Source of the DNA: Kovacikia minuta CCNUW1
Lineage (GTDB): Bacteria; Cyanobacteriota; Cyanobacteriia; Leptolyngbyales; Leptolyngbyaceae
Reading direction: 5' to 3'
Length of the DNA stretch: 64,000 nucleotides
NCBI RefSeq assembly: GCF_020091585.1
Contig: NZ_CP083582.1
Span: 6,148,536 to 6,212,535 of the forward strand
Of the stretch, positions 1 to 9,801 are shown piece by piece (position 1 is the first letter of the stretch; each line of letters begins with the position of its first letter). Under the pieces are notes generated by a model that made no database searches, was not told where the DNA came from, and was given only the letters and a program-made list of their open reading frames with translations. The translations under genes were made by a program, and so were the position numbers.

Positions 1-1695
1 GTCTGCGGTGTTGCCCGTGGCAGCATCCGGAGCCAAAGCTTCCTGGTCGCTGGCCACTTCAATGGTGGGAAAAGGCTTGATCTGGTTGGAGGGGGAAGCT
101 TGCAGGGGGCGATCGTTAACCTGAGCAGTGTCTGCGTCAACGCCAGTACCGCTGGCAACAGCAGCATCCTGTGACTTCGCTGGTGCATCCTCTGAGGGGG
201 CTGGCGAATCAATCAATTTTGCCAAATCATCCCATAGCGTCTCTTCCGTATGGGATGGCTGCCCCCATTGGAACGCTCCCAGGGGACTCCCCAACTCGTC
301 GGAATCCAGGGGAACAGCCGCCAACATTTGTAGCAAATCCTGATCTTTCCGATCTACATTTGGCTTTTGAGTCATTGAATCTTCTGATTCCTGGGCAGCA
401 GAAACGCCAGAAACAGTTGCCTCGCCTTCTAAAAATGGACTGAGGTCAAAAATGGAGTTCACTGACTGCGGATCGTTGGCAAGGTGGGATTGGCTATCCG
501 GAGTTTCAACAAAGATTAAATTCATCCAATCCGCAGTTGCCTGCGCCTCCCCTGAAGCGGGTTCATCCCAGGGAGATACCGCTGCCGCATCGGTGAGGTT
601 AAGCCCATCGGCAGTATCTGGATTGACCAGCTTGGACAAAAATCGGGGGAGAGCAGCAAAATTGTCCGCCAGGGCAGGATCATCGGTATCCTGCAAGCCG
701 GAGGAAACAGACCAGGGGCGAACAGGTTGATTTTTGGGCGTTAAGGGTTGAGCGGATGCAGCCACGATCGCCGCACTGGCATCAGAACTTTCATCATCCG
801 ACTGAAGATCGGGCATGAAATGGGTTTGCCGATAGGTAGTCGGCATTTCCAGGCATTTCTCCAGGGCTGCTTTGAACTGGAGGGTATGCCGTTGTTGACG
901 ATGCAACCGCATACGCAGATCGCGACAGGTATTCTCGGCTTGTAGGAGTTGCTGCACCTGTTCGTTGTAGCGCTGTTGGGCAAGGGCGCAGTCACGCTCT
1001 AGCTGGGCAATCCGCTCCTGGCTGCTCTCCAACTGCTGGCTCAGGGTTTCGACCAAAATTTGCTGGCGTTGAGCGGTTTGCTGGGACAGATCTAATTCCC
1101 TGAACAGTTGGCTGATGCGCTCCTGTGCGGCTACCAGATCCTGGACTGGGTGGATGTCGGGAACTGGCAAATGGGCAGAATCGGCAGTATCCCTATGGAG
1201 CGATCGCGCCACTTCGAGCTGAAACTCAATTTGCTGTTGTGCCAGATCCTGTTCCAGTTGGGTAATGCGATCGTGCAGCTCACTGTTTTCCCGTTGCAAC
1301 TGCTGCAACAGCCCCGCAAACTGATTGTCTTGCTGAGAAATTTCCTGAGCGGAAGCAACCCCATGCAATTTCGGTTTGGTCGCCATCTCAACCGTTTCCA
1401 CCTCAGCATTGGATTGGGGATCTGAAGGCTCCGGTAGGGCTTCTCCAGCCAGGGAAGCAAGGGCGGAAACGACCTCCGGATCAGAAGCCAGAGTCTCTAC
1501 ATCAGGGCTTTGCGATCGGGGGATCGCATCTACACTTATTGCACCGGGAAAATCGAGTGTCTGCCAACCCGCTTCATCAGCTGCTTTAGGAGATGAACCG
1601 GATGCTTGCAAATCGACGCTTGCAGCAGATTCGTCAACGGACTGAACAGACTCAGGCAAACCGGGATCTCTGTTAGGGTTATCAGCTTCACTCAT
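1..1695 (-). CDS. Coiled-coil cyanobacterial hypothetical protein, C-terminus cut by window edge
   Basis: The frame is open without a stop from an ATG at 1695 to base 1, so about 565 residues are visible and the C-terminus is missing. Residues 1-120 are acidic and low in complexity. Residues about 125-300 are rich in Gln, Glu and Leu with heptad spacing, typical of a long coiled coil, and end in a basic patch (RLHRQQRHTLQFKAALEKCL) that looks like a conserved core. The rest is again acidic, Ser/Pro/Asp-rich and probably disordered. No signal peptide or membrane segment is seen. I do not recognise a function; a structural or scaffold role would be a guess. Transcribed leftward, downstream in orientation of csaB, with about 360 bases between. 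Confidence 0.75.
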   Translation of the reverse strand, partial: MSEADNPNRDPGLPESVQSVDESAASVDLQASGSSPKAADEAGWQTLDFPGAISVDAIPRSQSPDVETLASDPEVVSALASLAGEALPEPSDPQSNAEVETVEMATKPKLHGVASAQEISQQDNQFAGLLQQLQRENSELHDRITQLEQDLAQQQIEFQLEVARSLHRDTADSAHLPVPDIHPVQDLVAAQERISQLFRELDLSQQTAQRQQILVETLSQQLESSQERIAQLERDCALAQQRYNEQVQQLLQAENTCRDLRMRLHRQQRHTLQFKAALEKCLEMPTTYRQTHFMPDLQSDDESSDASAAIVAASAQPLTPKNQPVRPWSVSSGLQDTDDPALADNFAALPRFLSKLVNPDTADGLNLTDAAAVSPWDEPASGEAQATADWMNLIFVETPDSQSHLANDPQSVNSIFDLSPFLEGEATVSGVSAAQESEDSMTQKPNVDRKDQDLLQMLAAVPLDSDELGSPLGAFQWGQPSHTEETLWDDLAKLIDSPAPSEDAPAKSQDAAVASGTGVDADTAQVNDRPLQASPSNQIKPFPTIEVASDQEALAPDAATGNTAD

Positions 1696-2053
1696 GGCTC
1701 TCATCCTGCGGTGGAAAATCCTTAAGCACGGTGCATTGCAGCGATATTCATCATATATCCAGTTTTTAAATCCGTCCGTTGATTTTGGGATTTGTTTTTT
1801 TACTAACGTTTTAACGATCGCTGAAATGCACAAAAAAATCGAAACTCAAACCTGGATCTAAACATTGAATCTAAACTTCATACCAAATAAGTTCTCTTTT
1901 CAGGGGAATTGTTAGACAAATATACAAAGGCAGGGGGAAGGGCGAAGGGGGAAGGGCGAAGGGGGAAGGGCGAAGGGGGAAGGGGAAAGATAAAGAGTCT
2001 CTCCTTAACCTTCAACTCAGAACTTAAAACTCAAAACTTAAACCTCTTAATTC
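1696..2053. repeat. Intergenic region with 14-bp purine-rich tandem repeat
   Basis: From about 1933 to 1986 a 14-bp unit (GGGGGAAGGGCGAA) is repeated nearly perfectly about four times. It is followed by AACTCAGAACTTAAAACTC-type A-rich repeats that recur near 3560, 16440 and 42750. No gene is seen here. The stretch 1696-1900 is AT-rich and probably holds the promoter of the leftward coiled-coil gene. Confidence 0.7.
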
Positions 2054-3112
2054 TTAACTTCCCCCTCCTTCCAACGCCTTGTGTAACACCTCCTGATGAA
2101 TTAATGCTTGATCGACCCGAAACTGAATTTGGTCGGCAGAGAGCGAACTACCATTGGCGTACTGTTCGATCCAGGTCTGACTGATCTGATGGGGATTATC
2201 TGGAATGCTGGACAGTTCCCATCCGGGGAGTTCCAGATCTTGCATCAGCTGACTAACTTTGGGGTCATAGCTGAGGGCAAAACAACGGCACTCCTCCGCT
2301 GCTGCCATAATCAATCCGTGAAACCGCATGGCGATCGCCATTTCTACACCTCGAAACAGCCCTTTTAACTGTTGCGGATCTTCCAGACGCATAATCTGGC
2401 TGGGACCAGGGAGTTGGGGTTGGATGGTTTGGGCGATCGCCAGATCCTGCGCTTCCTGAAAAGGAACCAGCAGGATACAGGTTTGGGTTGCTTTCTGAAA
2501 ATCTATCAATGCCTGGGTTAGATTTGCCATCCGAGTTGGCGTCAGGAGAGGATGGCTGCGCAAATTGACTGCCACCCTGGGGGCGGGTAACTCCCACAGT
2601 CCAGACACGGGCTTGGAACCCATTGCCCAAACCGGATCGGGAGCCAGCGTAAAGGGGACGCCCCATTCAGATAGGAGTGCCGCAGAACCCCGATCGCGCA
2701 CACTTACCGCTGTACACCCGGCAAAGGTTTGTTGGGCAACCCACGTAGTCAATGACCGCTTGAGGGGACCAATTCCCTGCGCCCAGGCGATTGTCTTTAG
2801 CCCCATGATTTGGGCTAATTTCATCAAACCTGCGTAATACAGAGGACTAATGGCACTGGTGACATCCTGAATCAGGCTGCCTCCTCCCCAAATAATTACC
2901 TGCGACTGTTGCAGTGCCTTAATCAATTCCCTGGGGCTTTTACGGTTAATGGCTGGCACCCCATAGCGATCGCTCGTCTGTTTCGGATTGCCCGACAGTA
3001 CCAATGGCATCACCGATGTCGGCAACATTTGCAACAACGACGCCAGCAACGCCTCATCGCCGCCATTTCCCAGACCATAGTAGCCACACAAAATTACTCG
3101 AATTTGCCCCAT
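2054..3112 (-). CDS. csaB: Polysaccharide pyruvyl transferase CsaB
   Basis: The 352-residue product matches the CsaB family in length and layout. CsaB transfers a ketal pyruvate to cell-wall polysaccharide, which lets S-layer-homology-domain proteins bind the wall. The N-terminus (VILCGYYGLGNGGDEALL) is the family's nucleotide-sugar-binding-like Gly-rich start. A second mark is WGGGSLIQD near residue 75 (the GGG-DxxS pattern), and a third is AMRFHGLIMAA near residue 265, the conserved R-H-G of pyruvyl transferases. ATG start at 3112. A single gene, with repeats on both sides. Confidence 0.93.
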   Translation of the reverse strand: MGQIRVILCGYYGLGNGGDEALLASLLQMLPTSVMPLVLSGNPKQTSDRYGVPAINRKSPRELIKALQQSQVIIWGGGSLIQDVTSAISPLYYAGLMKLAQIMGLKTIAWAQGIGPLKRSLTTWVAQQTFAGCTAVSVRDRGSAALLSEWGVPFTLAPDPVWAMGSKPVSGLWELPAPRVAVNLRSHPLLTPTRMANLTQALIDFQKATQTCILLVPFQEAQDLAIAQTIQPQLPGPSQIMRLEDPQQLKGLFRGVEMAIAMRFHGLIMAAAEECRCFALSYDPKVSQLMQDLELPGWELSSIPDNPHQISQTWIEQYANGSSLSADQIQFRVDQALIHQEVLHKALEGGGS

Positions 3113-3245
3113 ACTGAATTAGTTCTAAGTTTTGAGTTTTGAGTTAGAGGGTGCTTGAAAAGTCCTACTGTCGGTAGCAAAGATGCGATCCCCCTAAGTC
3201 CCCCTTAATCAGGGGGACTTTAAGCCTGTTTCCCCCCTTTTTAAG

Positions 3246-3435
3246 GCTACCGTGTACACACAAGTCGGAAATCTGTGAACACAAGTCCTGAAACCCTTGC
3301 TCTGCCTCAACTTTGGAAATTGGCTGAAATCTCAATAATCTCGGCTTATTGAGAACCGGCAACGAGAAATCAAGGTTGTGGAGGATCAGGTTTTCGGAAA
3401 ACGAATCAGCGATCGACTTGTGTGTACACCGTAGC
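3246..3435. mobile_element. 190-bp MITE-like element with 22-bp inverted ends and 9-bp target duplication
   Basis: The left end (GCTACCGTGTACACACAAGT...) and the reverse complement of the right end agree over about 22 bases with one mismatch. The element is flanked on both sides by CTTTTTAAG (3237-3245 and 3436-3444), as expected for a 9-bp target duplication. Removing one copy rebuilds a CCCCCC-TTTTTAAG-GGGGG repeat arm, so the element landed in an older interspersed repeat. There is no transposase. A 65-codon frame ends in the left terminus and may be a remnant of a transposase C-terminus, so it is probably an internally deleted insertion sequence. Confidence 0.75.
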
Positions 3436-3562
3436 CTTTTTAAGGGGGGTTAGGGGGATCTCTGAGTGTTGCATCTTACAGTCCATACCTTTCCAAACAT
3501 CCTCTGAGAAGAAGTAATTTTGTAGTTCTAAGTTTTGAATGATGAATTCTAAATTAGAAGAA

Positions 3563-3625
3563 ATAACTTAAAACTCATAACTTAAAACTCATAACTTAAA
3601 ACTCATAACTTAAAACTCATAACTT
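3563..3625. repeat. 14-bp tandem repeat just upstream of DUF2499 gene
   Basis: ATAACTTAAAACTC occurs about 4.5 times head to tail and ends five bases before the ATG at 3631. No Shine-Dalgarno sequence is visible between, so the repeat itself forms the leader of the next gene. Confidence 0.85.
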
Positions 3626-3630
3626 CACCC

Positions 3631-4317
3631 ATGCACGCCCTCTCAATTCCCACCTGGATCATCCATACTTCCAGCGTCATTGAATGGATAGCTGCCATCT
3701 GGTTAATCTGGATTTATGGAGAAATTACGAATAATCACGCCTGGCGGTGGTTTTCCCTGGCAATGTTGCCCGCCCTGGTTAGCGCCATGTGTGCCTGTAC
3801 CTGGCATTTCTTCGACAATGTTACGTCCCTGGAGTGGCTGGTAACGTTGCAAGCAACGATGACAGTAGTGGGGAATGGGACGTTAATGGTAGCCGCATGG
3901 GTGTTATGGAAACAAGCGAAGGAAAGCAAAGGGCAGCGGCCAGAAAGCAGCGGGGTCAGAATGGGAGCGATCTCACCACTTTTCCTTTTGTTGCCAATCG
4001 TATCCCTATCCAAAGAAACACTGTTTGCGCTTTCCCTGTTTCCCTATCTGGCGTTTCTCTGGTTTCTAACCCGATCGCAGCAAGCCCCCCGACTGGCATT
4101 AATTGGGTTTTACATGACACTGGTCTTTGTTGCGGTCACCATTCCAGCAGGAATTTACGCTAAAGCTACCTACGGAGAAAATCTGGCGGATGTGGACTGG
4201 CTCCACGGCAGCGCCGAATCCTTCCTTACCCTGTCTAACATTCTGGTCGTCCTGGGTTTCCGACACGCAATTATGGAATATCCACAGAAGGAAGAAAAAG
4301 TGGTAGGGGAAGGATGA
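3631..4317 (+). CDS. Fused DUF2499-DUF3593 membrane protein
   Basis: Residues 1-95 match DUF2499 (MHALSIPTWIIHTSSVIEW start, then CACTWHFFDN), and residues about 140-225 match DUF3593 (LFALSLFPYLAFLWFLTRS, then DVDWLHGSAESFLTL). Both families occur in cyanobacteria and plastids and have no known function. Several hydrophobic helices are visible, so this is an integral membrane protein. As I recall, in many cyanobacteria the two domains are separate adjacent genes. Here they are joined by a poor linker (about 98-130) that reads like former intergenic sequence. The stop overlaps the tsaB start (ATGA), so the two are cotranscribed. Confidence 0.85.
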   Translation: MHALSIPTWIIHTSSVIEWIAAIWLIWIYGEITNNHAWRWFSLAMLPALVSAMCACTWHFFDNVTSLEWLVTLQATMTVVGNGTLMVAAWVLWKQAKESKGQRPESSGVRMGAISPLFLLLPIVSLSKETLFALSLFPYLAFLWFLTRSQQAPRLALIGFYMTLVFVAVTIPAGIYAKATYGENLADVDWLHGSAESFLTLSNILVVLGFRHAIMEYPQKEEKVVGEG

Positions 4318-4940
4318 AATACGCCCTTGCTATCCACACCGCCAGTTCTGATCTGGGATTGGCAATCAGCAACTTTGAAGCAGAGGCTCGATCGCAAACA
4401 TGGAACTTGGGGCGCGACCTTTCGACCCATCTGCACGTCCATCTAGCAGAGTTTTTACACCCGCAGTCCTGGAAAGATCTGGCATTTATTGCGGTGGCAA
4501 AGGGGCCAGGAGGCTTTACCGGAACTCGCATAGGAGTGGTTACAGCCCGAACTCTGGCGCAGCAGCTAGAGATTCCGCTATTTGCCATTTCAACCCTGGC
4601 AGCGATCGCCTGGTCAGAACGCACGACTATTGCCAACCCAGCCCATCTCGCGGTTCAAATGCGTGCCCAACGGAATGAAATCTTCTGTGCTATCTACCAG
4701 GTCACGCCAGAAGGTTCAGAACTGAGAACCCTCCTGCCCGATACTGTTATGGGTTCAGAAACCTGGCAGCAGACCCTGAAGGACTGGACAACTCCCTACC
4801 ACCTGATTCAAGCAGAAGGTGGACTGGGAGCATCTGTCTCTAGCCTGCTTGACCTGGCACACCATCATTGGCAACAGGGGAAACGCCCTCACTGGTCAGA
4901 GGCGCTGCCGTTTTATGGGCAACATCCAGTACAGGGGTAA
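4314..4940 (+). CDS. tsaB: tRNA threonylcarbamoyladenosine biosynthesis protein TsaB
   Basis: The 208-residue protein has the ASKHA-fold N-terminus (ALAIHTASSDLGLAI) and the TsaB hallmark GPGGFTGTRIGVVTARTLA near residue 64. TsaB is the non-catalytic partner of TsaD in making the t6A37 modification of ANN-decoding tRNAs. The C-terminal half is divergent, as usual for TsaB. It overlaps the upstream gene by four bases, which implies translational coupling. Confidence 0.93.
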   Translation: MKYALAIHTASSDLGLAISNFEAEARSQTWNLGRDLSTHLHVHLAEFLHPQSWKDLAFIAVAKGPGGFTGTRIGVVTARTLAQQLEIPLFAISTLAAIAWSERTTIANPAHLAVQMRAQRNEIFCAIYQVTPEGSELRTLLPDTVMGSETWQQTLKDWTTPYHLIQAEGGLGASVSSLLDLAHHHWQQGKRPHWSEALPFYGQHPVQG

Positions 4941-5078
4941 GGGGAGGGAAGGTACGGTTAGGGGTAATCCTATTTAGGAAAGGTTAGAGATTAAGAGAGC
5001 GATGGGGGGAGGGCGTGAGCGTAAGCATTTCGCACTCTCTCACCTTCTCACCCTCCTTCCCTTCAGGGCACTACCCAG

Positions 5079-7259
5079 TTAGGAATCCGATCGCTCTTCA
5101 TCAGGATGTTCTTTGGAAATTTGGGCAACTCTGTCGGAGATCTCCGGATTGTAGAGCCGCATATAATTCCAATAGTTCTCAAATACCGACTTGACGTACC
5201 CTCTGGTTTCCTCGTAAGGGATAGATTCGACAAACTCATCCGGATCGCCCAATCCTTTTTTCTCTACCCAGCCTGCTACCGCATTGGGACCTGCGTTGTA
5301 GCTGGCAACTGCCAGCATAGAATTGCCCCCGTAACGCTGGTGGGTATAGTCCAGATACCAGGTGCCCAGCTTGATGTTGTCATCCGGATCGTTCAGTTGG
5401 TACTGCTTCAGCTTGATTTGCTTAGCAATCCATTCTCCGGTATCGGGCATGACCTGCATCAAACCCTTTGCCCCTGCGGAAGATTCAATTCCAGGCATAA
5501 ACCGAGACTCCTGCCGGATCAAAGCCGTAACCAGCAGCGGATTCAACTGGCGCTCCTGAGACCAAGTTTCGATCGGCTCCAGAAAGGGGAAGGGATAGAG
5601 CGCTTGCCAATAGGGAAGCTGTTGTTTGAGGGCGCGATACTCGGACTGCTCGTTCGGATTCTCCCGCTCACTCAGGTAAGACACCATAAAAATGCCGTCC
5701 AGGTAATCTCCCACTCCCAACCGCATAACCCCATCGGTAAATTGCTCTGCCACAGTAGGCTGCATCGGGTCTTGAAATTCTGCCTGCCAGAGGGACCAGG
5801 CATCCCTGTCCTGTCCAAGCTGGTAGAGTTCCTTTAAGGTTGCAGAGCCAACCGGTAAATCGGGGCGAGAATCAGGACGTTTAACATCAGGATTGAGTTG
5901 CCGGACTGTGGCAAAGTCTCCCACCTGCCAGCCCAACAGGGATGCCGATCGCCAGGCATAGTAGGACTGCGGGTAGCGGCTCAGCACCTGCTTGAATGCC
6001 TGTTGTGCCTCACTGCTCTTACCCAACTTACTTGCCCACTTTCCAGTCCAAAATCCTGCTTCTGGTGCCAACTCGCTGTTGGGGTTGTGAGTCAAAATCT
6101 GGTCAGCCCACTGACGTGCCTGCTGCCAATCATTAGCGGTTGCTAACTGTTGGGCAAAGCTCCAGCGAGCTTCTGCCGCAGCGTCAGATTTACTAAAGTG
6201 GGTTAGTAGAACCTGGCGGATTTGATTAGCAGTCTTGGTGCTATTCGCCTTCTCATAAAGTTTTGCTTTTTCGAGTAGTGCTTCCCCTGCCTTAACCGGA
6301 AACTGGCTAATCAACTGATCCAGGTAAGCGATGGCTTTGTCTGGTGCCGTTAGCCTGGAGAGGCGCAACAAAGCGAGTGATGTTTCCTGTGCTTTCGGAA
6401 AGTCATTAACCAGTCGTTGATAGGCCTGTACTGCTCCTTCCCGTTCGCCCAACTGAAGCCCACGGGCAATTCGGTAGGCATTTCGTGGGTTGTAGGGAGC
6501 ACGCGCATAGGCGGCACCTGCCTTGCCGTACTGCTGCTTTTCCCAGTAGCCAAAGGCGATCGCCTCCCAATCAGTGGGGGTTAACTGGGCAGCGTACTCG
6601 TTCACCAACCGATCCAACACAGCCGTGTAGGCTTGAATATAAAGCGCGTGCCTTGCCAAGACCAACATCAACTTGGGCTGATTGGGATTCTGTTTGAGCT
6701 GCTTTTGGACAATCTCAATAGTGCGGGGGTAGGCAGGGAATTGGTCGATCGCCTGCCCCAAATACTCTGGTTGAGCTTTCCCCAATGCCACCAGTGCTTC
6801 TGCTGCCACTGGGCTTTTGGGATGGCGTTTGAGCAATTCTTGCCAGGTCGCCTGTGCCTTCGCCTGATTTCCCGTCAACTCATACGCCTGTGCTTGCTTT
6901 TGCAAAACGTAAGCAGACAAAACTGTATAGCTGTCATCCAATCCCTGCAACTGTTCCAGAGCCTTTTGTCCCTGTTTTTGCTGCAACAACTCATTGGCAA
7001 GCAAATAGCGCGCACGGTTACTCTCCGAAGATTCTTTACTTTTCGCAATCTTCTCTAGCTTCGCCTTGCGTTGAGCAGTCGGCAAAGACTTCAACGAATT
7101 AATTTGCTTAATTGGAACAGGCTGACCTGAATCGCCGCCAGAATCGGGCGATCGTACTCCCTGTTCCAAAAGTCCTATAAGCGAAAATCCACTCCCCAAT
7201 AAAAGGGCAGACACTCCCGCCGCCATCATAAAGACTTTGGCTCTCCGCTGTTTCAGCAT
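5079..7259 (-). CDS. Soluble-type lytic murein transglycosylase with TPR-like superhelix
   Basis: The 726-residue protein opens with a basic stretch and a membrane segment (about residues 10-32), followed by many helical TPR-like repeats (about 50-520) and a C-terminal SLT domain. Catalytic-domain marks are ALIRQESRF (catalytic Glu), SSAGAKGLMQVMP and VASYNAGPNAV. The layout matches Slt70-type enzymes, which cleave MurNAc-GlcNAc bonds with formation of 1,6-anhydro ends. It probably acts in the periplasm, anchored by the N-terminal helix. ATG at 7259; monocistronic. Confidence 0.9.
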   Translation of the reverse strand: MLKQRRAKVFMMAAGVSALLLGSGFSLIGLLEQGVRSPDSGGDSGQPVPIKQINSLKSLPTAQRKAKLEKIAKSKESSESNRARYLLANELLQQKQGQKALEQLQGLDDSYTVLSAYVLQKQAQAYELTGNQAKAQATWQELLKRHPKSPVAAEALVALGKAQPEYLGQAIDQFPAYPRTIEIVQKQLKQNPNQPKLMLVLARHALYIQAYTAVLDRLVNEYAAQLTPTDWEAIAFGYWEKQQYGKAGAAYARAPYNPRNAYRIARGLQLGEREGAVQAYQRLVNDFPKAQETSLALLRLSRLTAPDKAIAYLDQLISQFPVKAGEALLEKAKLYEKANSTKTANQIRQVLLTHFSKSDAAAEARWSFAQQLATANDWQQARQWADQILTHNPNSELAPEAGFWTGKWASKLGKSSEAQQAFKQVLSRYPQSYYAWRSASLLGWQVGDFATVRQLNPDVKRPDSRPDLPVGSATLKELYQLGQDRDAWSLWQAEFQDPMQPTVAEQFTDGVMRLGVGDYLDGIFMVSYLSERENPNEQSEYRALKQQLPYWQALYPFPFLEPIETWSQERQLNPLLVTALIRQESRFMPGIESSAGAKGLMQVMPDTGEWIAKQIKLKQYQLNDPDDNIKLGTWYLDYTHQRYGGNSMLAVASYNAGPNAVAGWVEKKGLGDPDEFVESIPYEETRGYVKSVFENYWNYMRLYNPEISDRVAQISKEHPDEERSDS

Positions 7260-7399
7260 GGGCCCTCGCAGAAACCTGGTAGAACTTCAAGAGACTTTAG
7301 CACTTCCACACGATTTTGACCGAAAAAAAAGTGATGAATTCATGAAGCACAGGGGAAACCCCGTAAAAGCTAGACGAAGGAAGAAGGGAAAAGTTTCCA

Positions 7400-7622
7400 G
7401 CAAGGTAGTAGGTGGTAGGTGGTAGGTGGCAGGGTAGGAGCCAGAAGCCAGGAGTCAGGAAATGGAAAGGAGATGGCTTTCCATCAACTAAATAATTAAC
7501 AACTAACAACAACCAACCAACCAATGACCAATCACCAATCACCAATCACCAATCACCAATGACCCACCTCAAAACTTAAAACTCTTCACCTACCACCTAC
7601 CACCTACCACCTACCACCTCTT
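7400..7622. repeat. Inverted pair of heptamer repeats flanking a second heptamer array
   Basis: GGTGGTA-type heptamers (about 7405-7430) and their complement CCTACCA (about 7588-7620) face each other and could pair. Between them ACCAATC is repeated about six times (about 7515-7560). These are short tandemly repeated repetitive sequences common in filamentous cyanobacteria. There are no spacers, so this is not CRISPR. Confidence 0.8.
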
Positions 7623-7666
7623 TTTGATCGATACTTAAGTCAGTTCAGGAAAAAAGGAAGGCTTGC

Positions 7667-9145
7667 ATGGATGTGCGTGTGACAGATACCCCTTTGCTGC
7701 AATGGTCAGGGGATGGTCTGGTGATTGGTTTGTTTGAAGAGCACGTCGAGTTAACTGGCGATCTGGCTGCGCTGGATAAAAACTTGTCCGGTACGATTCA
7801 GGAATTAATCTCGGAAGTAGAATTTAAAGGCAAGGAAGGAAGCAGCACTGCAACCCGCGTTGGAAGTGGGAGTGCGGTTCGCAAAGTCATTCTAGTTGGG
7901 CTGGGAAAAGCCGACACACTGAAACTGGACAACATTCGACGGGCAGCAGCCGTTGGGGCCAGATTGGCTAAAAAGGAAAAATGCAAGAGGATAGGGGTTT
8001 TTCTACCAACATGGAGTAATGCTCCGACATTGACGGCTCAGGCGATCGCAGAAGGGATAGAGCTTGCCCTCTATCAAGATAACCGCTTCAAGTCTGACCC
8101 AGACGAAAAGACCTCGCAGATTGAACAGGTGGAATTGTTGGGACTCGCTGGACAGGATGCGGCGATCGTTCGTGCCCACCACATTTCCTCTGGAGTGATT
8201 TTGGCACGGGAACTGGTGGCTGCACCTGCCAACGTGGTAACGCCCATCACCCTGGCGGAAACCGCAGAAACCCTTGCCCGTGAATATGGTTTGGGTCTGG
8301 AAATTCTGGAGCGGGAGGACTGCGAAAAACTGGGGATGGGAGCATTTTTGGGCGTTGCCCAGGCATCCGATCTGCCACCCAAATTCATCCACCTTACCTA
8401 CAAACCCGATGGCAACCCCCGGCGCAGGCTGGCCATCATTGGCAAAGGGCTGACCTTTGACTCCGGTGGACTCAACATCAAAGGGGCAGGCAGCGGTATT
8501 GAAATGATGAAAACGGACATGGGGGGTGCGGGCGCGACCCTGGGGGCTGCCAAAGCGATCGCCCAGATCAAGCCGGATGTCGAAGTTCACTTCATCACCG
8601 CCACCACCGAAAACATGATCAGTGGCCATGCCATCCATCCTGGGGATATTCTGACTGCCTCCAACGGCAAAACGATCGAAATCAACAACACCGATGCCGA
8701 AGGGCGGTTGACCCTGGCGGATGCCCTCGTCTTTACCGAAAAATTGGGAGTCGATGCGATCGTCGATCTGGCAACCCTGACCGGTGCTTGCGTGGTAGCC
8801 CTGGGAGAGGATATCGCCGGATTATGGAGTACCGATGATACGATCGCCCAGCAACTGACCGAGGCAGGCGAACTGGCGGGCGAAAAACTCTGGCGCATGC
8901 CAATGGAAGAAAAATACTTTGAAGGCATGAAATCCCTGATTGCGGACATGAAAAACACTGGTCCCCGTCCCGGCGGCTCCATCACCGCAGCCCTCTTTCT
9001 GAAGCAATTTGTCAAAGAAACTCCCTGGGCACACCTCGACATCGCCGGTCCCGTTTGGACTGACAAGGAAAACGGCTATAACGGCGCTGGAGCGACAGGC
9101 TATGGCGTGCGAACGCTGGTGAATTGGGTAATGAGTAATCCGTAA
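7667..9145 (+). CDS. pepA: Leucyl aminopeptidase (M17)
   Basis: At 492 residues the protein has the M17 length. The C-terminal catalytic half carries the metal-binding and active-site signatures: [14 protein letters not shown] near residue 259, a KTDMGGA stretch, and the family signature [14 protein letters not shown] near residue 341. Such hexameric dizinc enzymes remove N-terminal residues in cytosolic peptide turnover. A purine-rich site (AAAAAAGGAAGG) precedes the ATG. It stands alone, with no evident partners. Confidence 0.95.
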   Translation: MDVRVTDTPLLQWSGDGLVIGLFEEHVELTGDLAALDKNLSGTIQELISEVEFKGKEGSSTATRVGSGSAVRKVILVGLGKADTLKLDNIRRAAAVGARLAKKEKCKRIGVFLPTWSNAPTLTAQAIAEGIELALYQDNRFKSDPDEKTSQIEQVELLGLAGQDAAIVRAHHISSGVILARELVAAPANVVTPITLAETAETLAREYGLGLEILEREDCEKLGMGAFLGVAQASDLPPKFIHLTYKPDGNPRRRLAIIGKGLTFDSGGLNIKGAGSGIEMMKTDMGGAGATLGAAKAIAQIKPDVEVHFITATTENMISGHAIHPGDILTASNGKTIEINNTDAEGRLTLADALVFTEKLGVDAIVDLATLTGACVVALGEDIAGLWSTDDTIAQQLTEAGELAGEKLWRMPMEEKYFEGMKSLIADMKNTGPRPGGSITAALFLKQFVKETPWAHLDIAGPVWTDKENGYNGAGATGYGVRTLVNWVMSNP

Positions 9146-9576
9146 AGATAGGGGTAAGGGATTTGCCATCAAATAATGTACCAGCTGTAGGATGGGTTGG
9201 GCGTTAGCCGTAACCCATCGCAGGGATTTTATTTTCGCGCCAAGCCCTAAGGGGGGGGGAGGAAGTGTTTTAAGTTTCGAGTTTTGAGTTAGGGCATGCA
9301 TCACTGGAATTTGGTAATCTGCCCGATTGCGTGATTGCCCCATCATGCTTATCTTCTGGCTTCTGACTCCTGGCTTCTTCCCCACCATCTGCCTCAATTT
9401 CATCCAATTGGGTGAGACCAGAGCCATCCGGACGGAGGAATGGAGAAGTGTTTGATTAAGAGAAGCTGTTAAATAGCAGGTTAAAGATTAGGTCAAGTGA
9501 CTTGTTTTCGGGAATAGGTTACTCCCCACCTGACATCTACTACTTGCCTATAAGCCCCTCAAGCTCCATTGGCTGG

Positions 9577-9798
9577 ATGCATCGAAGTATGAAACCTATC
9601 AATTCTGGTTCTCGTTCCCCCGTAACCATCGGACAAATCATTAACCGCATTCGTTCTACTGGGAAAATTACGCGGGCGGATGAAAAGTTTTTCTTAAGGG
9701 CACTGGTGACAGAAACATCCCTCAGCGATCGCGAGATGGATATGGTCAGCGATGTACTCAACCGGATGCAAATGGGATTAATTCGGGTCGCTGATTGA
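9577..9798 (+). CDS. Small conserved cyanobacterial protein
   Basis: A 73-residue product is read from the ATG at 9577 (9589 is an alternative; an upstream TTG is less likely). The core ITRADEKFFLRALV ... LSDREMDMVSDVLNRMQMG ... IRVAD matches a small conserved cyanobacterial family as I recall it. It is predicted helical, with no membrane segment. The function is unknown. It ends three bases before the stop of the convergent gene at 9802. Confidence 0.65.
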   Translation: MHRSMKPINSGSRSPVTIGQIINRIRSTGKITRADEKFFLRALVTETSLSDREMDMVSDVLNRMQMGLIRVAD

Positions 9799-9801
9799 GC
9801 C

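Noticed and set aside
3165-3362. 65-codon frame in the MITE
   Set aside because: It runs from the element into the flanking repeat. At most it is a remnant of a transposase end.
7500-7620. Repeated ACCAATC and CCTACCA units that could suggest CRISPR
   Set aside because: Units are directly adjacent, seven bases long and have no spacers; no cas genes are present.
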